Shown here: piece by piece, positions 58,488 through 64,000 of the stretch | Numbering within the stretch: position 1 is the first letter of the stretch | Layout: each line of letters begins with the position of its first letter | Assembly: GCF_002356115.1 (NCBI RefSeq) | Contig: NZ_AP014836.1 | Span: 930,001-994,000, forward strand | From: Candidatus Nitrosoglobus terrae | GTDB taxonomy: Bacteria; Pseudomonadota; Gammaproteobacteria; Nitrosococcales; Nitrosococcaceae | Length of the DNA stretch: 64,000 bases | Reading direction: 5' to 3' | Notes under the pieces: generated by a model | Databases searched by the model: none | The model's input: only the letters and a program-made list of their open reading frames with translations | What the model was told of the DNA's origin: nothing | Made by a program: the position numbers and the translations under genes

Positions 58488-58572
58488 ATTAACTGTTCTC
58501 CTGATTTTGTTATAAAAGAAAGATTATAGTTATGTACAATAAATACTTATTTAACATATATTATGTATGAAC

Positions 58573-59376
58573 CTAGATCTCAAAGGTATTTACAGTGTGA
58601 GTATGGTTGAGAGGTCCTTGGCCTGTTCCATAACCTTTAGCGGTTCGGATGGCCTCTTGGACATAAACTTGGGCGCGACGCACTGAATCGATTAGCGTGC
58701 GACCTTGGGCGATACCGGTTGCAATAGCGGAGGCTAAGGTGCATCCGGTTCCATGGGTATGAGGGCTAATGATGCGTTGAGATTTAAAACTTTCTGTGTA
58801 ACTTTGAGTGACTAAAAGATCCCATAAATGGTTACCTGTAAGGTGCCCTCCTTTAACGAGTATTGATGTAGCGCCTTGCTCTAATAAAGTAACGGCTGCT
58901 TGCTCCATGTCTTTAAGATCATTGATTTCAAGACCGGTTAAAACCTCAGCCTCCGGAAGATTAGGGGTAATAAGATAAGCTCTGGGAAGTAGTCGTTGTT
59001 TTAAAAGCTTAATAGCTTTAGGCTCAAGTAGCGAAGTGCCATCTTTGGCGTTCATAACTGGATCGAGGATTAAGGGGGTTGCTGCGGCTAAGTCTTCTAG
59101 CATATCAGCCACTACTTGAATAGTTGTTGCCGAGTAGAGCATGCCAATTTTAATACAGTCGGCACCAATATCTGTGAGTACCGATCGTATCTGTTGAGCA
59201 ATGAAATCAGGATCTACTGGCAGCACAGCGAGGATTCCTTGGGTATTTTGTGCTGTTAATGCAGTAATGGCTGTGGCGGCATAGCCGCCGAGGGTAGTAA
59301 CCGTTTTAATATCGGCTTGAATCCCTGCCCCACCGCCAGAATCTGAACCAGCGATGATTAATACCCGAGCGTACAT
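58573..59376 (-). CDS. thiD: Hydroxymethylpyrimidine/phosphomethylpyrimidine kinase
   Basis: ThiD phosphorylates HMP and HMP-P for thiamine diphosphate synthesis. The 267 residues have IAGSDSGGGAGIQADIKTVTTLGGYAATAITALTAQNT, DPVMNAKDG, LITPNLPEAEVLTG, LVKGGHL and HTHGTGCTLASAIA. It is divergent from the TPP-enzyme operon. No TPP riboswitch is visible in the shared upstream region. Confidence 0.97.
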   Translation of the reverse strand: MYARVLIIAGSDSGGGAGIQADIKTVTTLGGYAATAITALTAQNTQGILAVLPVDPDFIAQQIRSVLTDIGADCIKIGMLYSATTIQVVADMLEDLAAATPLILDPVMNAKDGTSLLEPKAIKLLKQRLLPRAYLITPNLPEAEVLTGLEINDLKDMEQAAVTLLEQGATSILVKGGHLTGNHLWDLLVTQSYTESFKSQRIISPHTHGTGCTLASAIATGIAQGRTLIDSVRRAQVYVQEAIRTAKGYGTGQGPLNHTHTVNTFEI

Positions 59377-59586
59377 AGAAATAGCTAAAACTGTATTGCC
59401 ATCATAATGGAATTATAACGCTCAATACTACTGTTAAGCCAGTGTAAATCTTTAATATGATTAATGCTCTTTAGGAAAAGAATAGCAATGTGAACTTTTA
59501 ATTAAAATTGTGATGAAAGTCTAAAGATAGAGAGAAAAAGGGCGCTATATACGCATAAATATAAGCTTAAAAATTTAAGGTGTGCT

Positions 59587-61389
59587 ATGGCGGTAATAAA
59601 TCAATTTGCTGATATCCCTCAAGAAGGGAAATTTCAAAGACCACTGGAAGTAGGCGATCTATTAATAGATTATCTGGCTCAATTATCTGTAGATTATGTT
59701 TTTGGGGTGCCTGGCGGAGCTATAGAGCCTTTATATAATGCTTTAGCCCGTAGTGCTCGTCGTGGAGGCCTAAAATCAGTAGTCGCTCGCCATGAGACGG
59801 GGGCGGCTTTCATGGCGGATGGTTATGCACGTCAGACAGGAAAATTAGCTGTTTGCTGCGCTACTACCGGACCGGGCGCTACCAATCTGATTACGGGAGT
59901 AGCTTCTGCTTATGAGAATCACATCCCTATGTTGGTGATTACTGCCCAGGCTGCATTAAGTAATTTTGGGCGAGGTGCCATGCAAGATTCTTCTTGTACT
60001 GGAGTCAATACGGTTAGTTTATTTCGTCATTGCACCCGCTATAGCACCTTAGTCTCTCATGTAGATCAGTTTGAATATAAGCTCAGTACTGCCATTATGA
60101 CTGCTTATCAAAGCCCTAATGGCCCTGTTCATTTAAGTATCCCGATAGATATTTTGCGTAGCCCGGTTAATGTTCAAGCACCTTCCTTTAACTTAGCTAA
60201 TCTTTTAACTCGCTCTTCTCTAGTAGATGATGAGGCGATAAAAAAATTATGTCGACTACTCGGGCAGGCGCGAAAAGTGGTCTTTGTGGCTGGAGAAGAG
60301 TGTGGTGAAGCGATTAATACGCTGCTAGATCTTGCACTTTTAATGCAAGCGGAGGTAGTGACCACCCCTCAGGGTAAAGGATTAGTGAGTTCCTATCATC
60401 CGCTGTTTCGAGGGGTCATTGGTTTTGCTGGACACTGTAGTGCTAAAGAGACACTTCTTGATCCAGAAGTAGATCTAGTAATTGTAACAGGTACCGGCCT
60501 TGGGGAATGGGCCAGTAACGGCTGGGATACAAAGTCATTGCTTAATCACCGGCTCGTTCATATTGAGGCGACAGAAGGAAACTTAACCGGATCCCCGATG
60601 GCGCAGCTCCATGTACGAGGGAACATTAAGACCGTTTTTGAGCATTTACTGGCGTATGTACGTACTCAGGAGAACCTACAAGGTTCTGCTGTTATACCCC
60701 CCTCGTCTCGGTATTTGCTGGAGCGGCGTTTCCAGTTGGATGAAGAGGAAAAATATAACAGTGATTCTACCCCGATTAAACCTCAGCGGCTAATGAAATC
60801 CTTGACTGATCTGTTTCCAGTCAATACTTACTTTTTAGCTGATATTGGCAATAGTATGGCTTGGGCAGTTCATTATCTACAGCCTTTAGATCGGCGTATC
60901 TCGGGTCGGCGTAGTGGGCGTAATGGGATATTTCGGAGTTGTTTAGAATTTGCCTCTATGGGGTGGGCTATCGGCGCTGCAGTGGGTACTGCTTTAGGTG
61001 CCTCTGGCCATCCAGTAGTGTGTATCACTGGGGATGGTAGTTTTCTGATGAGTGGTCAAGAGATCACGGTAGCAATCCAAGAAAAATTACCAGTAATTTT
61101 TGTTATTTTAAATGATTCCGCGCTGGGTATGATCAAGCATGGTCAGCGATTAGCCCAGGCTGAGTCAATTGGCTTTGAGCTACCTGAGATAAATTATAGC
61201 GACTACGCTAAGGCACTAGGGATCCCAGGCTACATTATCCGTTCTCCTCAAGATTTTCTGGCGCTTGATATTGAGGCTATTTGCCAACGACAAGGACCTA
61301 CTATTCTAGATGTACGGATTGATCCGGAGGAAATACCCCCTATAAAGGTGCGGATAGGCGTATTGGGAAAAGGAGAGAATGATGAGTGA
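59587..61389 (+). CDS. Thiamine diphosphate-dependent enzyme, acetolactate synthase-like
   Basis: The 600-residue enzyme has three-domain TPP architecture. VFGVPGGAIEPLYNAL and the catalytic Glu70 (ARHETGAAFMADGYAR) are in the PYR domain, the central domain runs about 210-350, and TGDGSFLMSGQE (482-484) to ILND (509-510) forms the TPP/Mg2+ site. The best relatives by eye are acetolactate synthase, but the gene is not next to ilvN. It lies with two citrate-synthase-like genes and a TonB receptor, so the substrate could be another 2-oxo acid or acyl-CoA. It overlaps the next gene by 8 bases. An operon of four genes is likely. Confidence 0.85.
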   Translation: MAVINQFADIPQEGKFQRPLEVGDLLIDYLAQLSVDYVFGVPGGAIEPLYNALARSARRGGLKSVVARHETGAAFMADGYARQTGKLAVCCATTGPGATNLITGVASAYENHIPMLVITAQAALSNFGRGAMQDSSCTGVNTVSLFRHCTRYSTLVSHVDQFEYKLSTAIMTAYQSPNGPVHLSIPIDILRSPVNVQAPSFNLANLLTRSSLVDDEAIKKLCRLLGQARKVVFVAGEECGEAINTLLDLALLMQAEVVTTPQGKGLVSSYHPLFRGVIGFAGHCSAKETLLDPEVDLVIVTGTGLGEWASNGWDTKSLLNHRLVHIEATEGNLTGSPMAQLHVRGNIKTVFEHLLAYVRTQENLQGSAVIPPSSRYLLERRFQLDEEEKYNSDSTPIKPQRLMKSLTDLFPVNTYFLADIGNSMAWAVHYLQPLDRRISGRRSGRNGIFRSCLEFASMGWAIGAAVGTALGASGHPVVCITGDGSFLMSGQEITVAIQEKLPVIFVILNDSALGMIKHGQRLAQAESIGFELPEINYSDYAKALGIPGYIIRSPQDFLALDIEAICQRQGPTILDVRIDPEEIPPIKVRIGVLGKGENDE

Positions 61390-62233
61390 GAATCAAGAAA
61401 TTAATCATAGCCAGATTAAGGAAAAGGTTAGTCATAAACAAGAGGTTATTCACAGTCAGATTTGGGAGGAGATTCCAGAGAAAAATAATCCTTTTGCAGC
61501 TGCAGGCTGCTATTGTTGTGGCTATGATGTTTATGGTGATCTGTTAGATAAAGTGAGCTGGATTGAGTATTTATATCTGCTTTTTAAACAGGATCGACCC
61601 ACCGCTGAGGAGGCAAAATTATTAGAGGGATTAGCCATCGCGATTGCTAATCCAGGTCCTAGAGATTACAGTGTCCGCGCTGCCATGTGCGCGGGGGTAG
61701 GCGGATCTACGTATGCCTCTGCTTTAATAGCTGCCCTTGGAGTGGGGGCAGGACAGTATAGTGGCTCTCGGGAAGTCGGGATTGCTATGGCCTATTGGCA
61801 GGAATGTGGAACATCCTTAGTGGCTTGGCAGGAACGATTAAAGCATTTGCCCCAGGAAGAGCGGGCTGATGTGTGGTTGCCGATAGAACATCCGCCAGGC
61901 TTTGATCTTCATGGGGTAAGCTGCGCCACGCCGGTGCAGCAAACCCTTACTTTTCTGGTGAAATTCAGCTCATCAGGCGCCCTTGCTTGGCTGCAAACTA
62001 ATCAATTACAACTTGAGAACGCTGCTGATTGCCCTTTAGCGATGACTGGTGTAATAGCGGCTGCCATGATTGATCTGGGTTTTAGTATTCCCCAGGGGGA
62101 AATGCTCTATCTTTTGCTCCGACTCCCAGGCGCTGCAGTCCATGCCTTAGAGCAGGAAAAATACGGTTGGCGGCGCTATCCGTTTTTTGCTGCTGGCTTA
62201 GAATTAGAAAACGCTTCTGCGGTAACAAATTAG
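61382..62233 (+). CDS. Citrate-synthase-fold protein, citryl-CoA lyase-like, subunit 1
   Basis: This protein of about 283 residues has citrate-synthase-type helices: WIEYLYLLFKQDRPTAEEAKLLEGLAIAIANPGPRDYSVRAA (small-domain like) and GVGGSTYASALIAALGVGAGQYSGSREVGIAM. The latter stands where citrate synthases have the GPxHGG His. The canonical catalytic His is not seen. The N-terminus holds a 15-residue near-repeat (QEINHSQIKE and QEVIHSQIWE). AGGAG is 6 bases before the ATG at 61382 (ATG at 61379 is also possible). It is followed by a homologous second protein after 36 bases, suggesting a heteromeric complex. Confidence 0.75.
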   Translation: MSENQEINHSQIKEKVSHKQEVIHSQIWEEIPEKNNPFAAAGCYCCGYDVYGDLLDKVSWIEYLYLLFKQDRPTAEEAKLLEGLAIAIANPGPRDYSVRAAMCAGVGGSTYASALIAALGVGAGQYSGSREVGIAMAYWQECGTSLVAWQERLKHLPQEERADVWLPIEHPPGFDLHGVSCATPVQQTLTFLVKFSSSGALAWLQTNQLQLENAADCPLAMTGVIAAAMIDLGFSIPQGEMLYLLLRLPGAAVHALEQEKYGWRRYPFFAAGLELENASAVTN

Positions 62234-62269
62234 GCTATTTTACCTTCTACCAATTTAAGGAAGCATGCT

Positions 62270-63073
62270 ATGAAGGGTTATAAATCTCTGATAGAAAGCG
62301 AACATCGTTGGATCTCCCGTATGGGAGCGTGGTTTCCAGAAGAAGGACGCGTTGTCTTTCGAGGTAAAGATCTGTTTCATGAACTTAAAGATCTCTCCTG
62401 GATGGCGCTGCTTTTTTATGGTATGACCGGTCGGATTTTTAATGAAAAGCAAATGCGCCTGTTTGAAGGTATTTGGACTTTGTGCACTAGTTATCCTGAG
62501 CCAAGAATATGGAATAATCGTATTGCAGCTTTGGCAGGGACTACTAGAAGTACAGCTACACTGGCAATTAGTGCAGCTACTGCGGTTTCAGAGGCCACTA
62601 TTTATGGTCATCGACCCATTGTCCAAGCGATTGATTTTTTATTTAGGGCTCAGGAAAAGCTAGAAACAGGGGTTAATCTTGAAGAATTCATTCGGCTAGA
62701 GCTGAAACAATATAGAGTGATCCCTGGCTATGGCCGTCCTGGTCCGCGCAAAGACGAGCGGATAGAACCGGCTATGGCGTTGGCCTCAGAATTAGGGTTT
62801 GCCAGTGGCCCGTACGTTAAGTTAGCTTTTGATATTCAAAAAATTTTATCCCAAGGGCGCTGGCGTTTGGATATGAGTATTGCGGCGCTTTCTGCAGCAT
62901 TACACGCCGATCAAGGCATATCTACCCAAGAATATCGTCTTTTTGCCGTTTTAAATTTTTCCGCTGGAATGTTTCCTTGTTATCTCGAAGCTTCAGAGAA
63001 AACAGTAGGTACTTTTTTTCCACTGTCCTGTCATCGTATTCAATATGAAGGTAAACTTCACCGCGTTTGGTAG
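62270..63073 (+). CDS. Citrate-synthase-fold protein, citryl-CoA lyase-like, subunit 2
   Basis: This 267-residue protein is of the same fold. It has VVFRGKDLFHELKDLSWMALLFYGMTGRIF, an alanine/threonine-rich helix leading to SEATIYGHRPIVQAIDFL, PGYGRPGPRKDERI (aligned with GFGHRVYKxxDPR but with Arg in place of the catalytic His), and RLDMSIAALSAAL (aligned with the catalytic Asp region NVDFYS). The usual catalytic triad is thus incomplete. It follows subunit 1 and precedes the TonB receptor. Role unknown; citryl-CoA, malyl-CoA or a related CoA thioester reaction is possible. Confidence 0.75.
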   Translation: MKGYKSLIESEHRWISRMGAWFPEEGRVVFRGKDLFHELKDLSWMALLFYGMTGRIFNEKQMRLFEGIWTLCTSYPEPRIWNNRIAALAGTTRSTATLAISAATAVSEATIYGHRPIVQAIDFLFRAQEKLETGVNLEEFIRLELKQYRVIPGYGRPGPRKDERIEPAMALASELGFASGPYVKLAFDIQKILSQGRWRLDMSIAALSAALHADQGISTQEYRLFAVLNFSAGMFPCYLEASEKTVGTFFPLSCHRIQYEGKLHRVW

Positions 63074-63111
63074 CTAAAGTAAGGTCAGAGTTTATCATTC
63101 TATTTTTTTAC

Positions 63112-64000
63112 ATGGGGTCAATTGCTCGCGTTATATTGTGTTTATGGGTGGCATCTATAGGGAATGTAATGGCACAAAGTTTGGGAAAAGAAGAAGAAGC
63201 GCTTTTAGGCATCTATGGGGATGAGGAGATGATTAGTCTGGCTACGGGCAGTAAAAAACCCATATCCCAAGCCCCGTCAGCTGCTACGGTGATTACGGCA
63301 AGAGAAATTAAAGAAATGGGGGCGACTGAGCTGGATCAGGTACTGGAAACAGTGCCTGGACTCCAAGTATCAGTCAATGCTTTAGGTTACGATCCGATTT
63401 ATACTTTCCGAGGAATGTATTCTCAATATAATCCTCAAGTGTTGATGTTGGTTAATGGTATTCCGATTACCAGCGTTTATTTAGGCAATCGAGGTCAAGC
63501 ATGGCCCGGGATGCCGGTGCAGTCCATCGCTCGAATTGAGGTGATTCGAGGGCCAGGTTCAGCCCTTTATGGTGCCAATGCTTTTGCTGGGGTGATTAAT
63601 GTAATTACAAAAACTAAAGAGGATATTGACGGCACTGAACTTGGGGGTCGTGCTGGGAGTTTTAATACTTGGGATGGCTGGGCCCTTCATGGAGGCACTT
63701 GGGGAGGCTTTGATGTTGCGTTTATGGCGCAGTACCATAATACTGGGGGTTCGGGGCAAATCATTAATGCGGATGCCCAAACGCTTTTTGACCAAGCCTT
63801 TGGTACTCATGCCTCTCTGGCCCCGGGTCCAGTAAATTTACAGCGACAAAATATTGATGTCCGCTTGGATATCTCTCGACAATACTGGCGCTTTCGCGCC
63901 GGTCTGCAGCGGTTACAAAATGCTGGGGACGGAGTAGGTTTAGCCCAAGCCTTGGATCCCGTAGGTCAGTTTGGTAATAATCAGGTCAATGCGGATCTCA
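63112..64000 (+). CDS. TonB-dependent outer-membrane receptor, N-terminal part
   Basis: Translation from ATG 63112 runs open to the window end (at least 296 residues). It shows a signal peptide (MGSIARVILCLWVASIGNVMA). A short TonB-box-like stretch and a plug domain follow: ISQAPSAATVITAREIKEMGATELDQVLETVPGLQVS, and IARIEVIRGPGSALYGANAFAGVINVITK. Strands of the barrel begin after about residue 165. It lies 38 bases after the citrate-synthase-like pair. The ligand is unknown; siderophores, metal chelates and cobalamin are usual for the family. Confidence 0.9.
   Translation, partial: MGSIARVILCLWVASIGNVMAQSLGKEEEALLGIYGDEEMISLATGSKKPISQAPSAATVITAREIKEMGATELDQVLETVPGLQVSVNALGYDPIYTFRGMYSQYNPQVLMLVNGIPITSVYLGNRGQAWPGMPVQSIARIEVIRGPGSALYGANAFAGVINVITKTKEDIDGTELGGRAGSFNTWDGWALHGGTWGGFDVAFMAQYHNTGGSGQIINADAQTLFDQAFGTHASLAPGPVNLQRQNIDVRLDISRQYWRFRAGLQRLQNAGDGVGLAQALDPVGQFGNNQVNADL

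Noticed and set aside
59377-59586. TPP riboswitch between thiD and the TPP-enzyme gene
   Set aside because: The THI-box core motifs are not present on either strand.

Overview
The window is a 64 kb piece of a bacterial chromosome, almost certainly from a gammaproteobacterium. The order ftsB-ispD-ispF-truD, the pyrG-kdsA-eno run, dksA, hslR-yheT, ampD, cysG and nadC all have the gammaproteobacterial form. A CbbY-type sugar phosphatase, two glycolate oxidase subunits and PEP-CTERM proteins suggest a chemolithoautotroph. The base composition is AT-rich. My best inference is a Chromatiales/Nitrosococcaceae-like organism, possibly an ammonia oxidiser, but no ammonia-oxidation gene or 16S rRNA gene is present to prove this.

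Layout. 0-9.3 kb: an arsC-like gene end, wrbA, a biotin ligase without its DNA-binding domain, coaX, tRNA-Thr, a permease, a rhodanese, yqeC, fpr, an SDR protein, an aldo/keto reductase and a nucleoside deaminase. 9.3-15.2 kb: glcF, two PEP-CTERM genes (the second translationally coupled to a di-heme peroxidase-like cytochrome c), a diverged duplication of the glcF 5' end plus its upstream region with a glcF relic, and a dead TnpB insertion whose right end now encodes the C-terminus of a peptide transporter. 15.2-22.1 kb (minus strand): the peptide transporter, ybdD-cstA, an unknown membrane protein and a LuxR-type response regulator with a Cache-domain histidine kinase. 22.2-31.1 kb: a secreted subtilase, a BASS transporter, two paralogous small lipoprotein-like genes with duplicated flanks, sohB, an HNH fragment, glcE, and a cupin/AhpD-like pair. 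31.2-46.6 kb: core genes dnaE, accA, tilS, pyrG, kdsA, eno, ftsB, ispD, ispF, a truD pseudogene, cysG, nadC, ampD and a half-length mazG. 46.7-59.4 kb: hslR, yheT, acs, ahpC, dksA, cbbY, an aminotransferase, a membrane transglutaminase-like/ATP-grasp pair, an AlkA-like glycosylase, folE, an O-methyltransferase and thiD. 59.6-64 kb: an apparent operon of a TPP enzyme, two divergent citrate-synthase-fold proteins and a TonB-dependent receptor that runs off the window.

Themes. Three core genes are reduced: birA lacks the HTH domain, mazG lacks the N-terminal domain and truD is a pseudogene. Local duplications are common (glcF region, cstA leader, BASS/lipoprotein region). The strongest candidates for undescribed biology are the TPP enzyme/citrate-synthase-like/TonB receptor operon, the 7TM transglutaminase/ATP-grasp pair, and the PEP-CTERM/di-heme cytochrome pair near a sigma-54-like promoter. 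All function statements are read from sequence and family knowledge; no database search was run.
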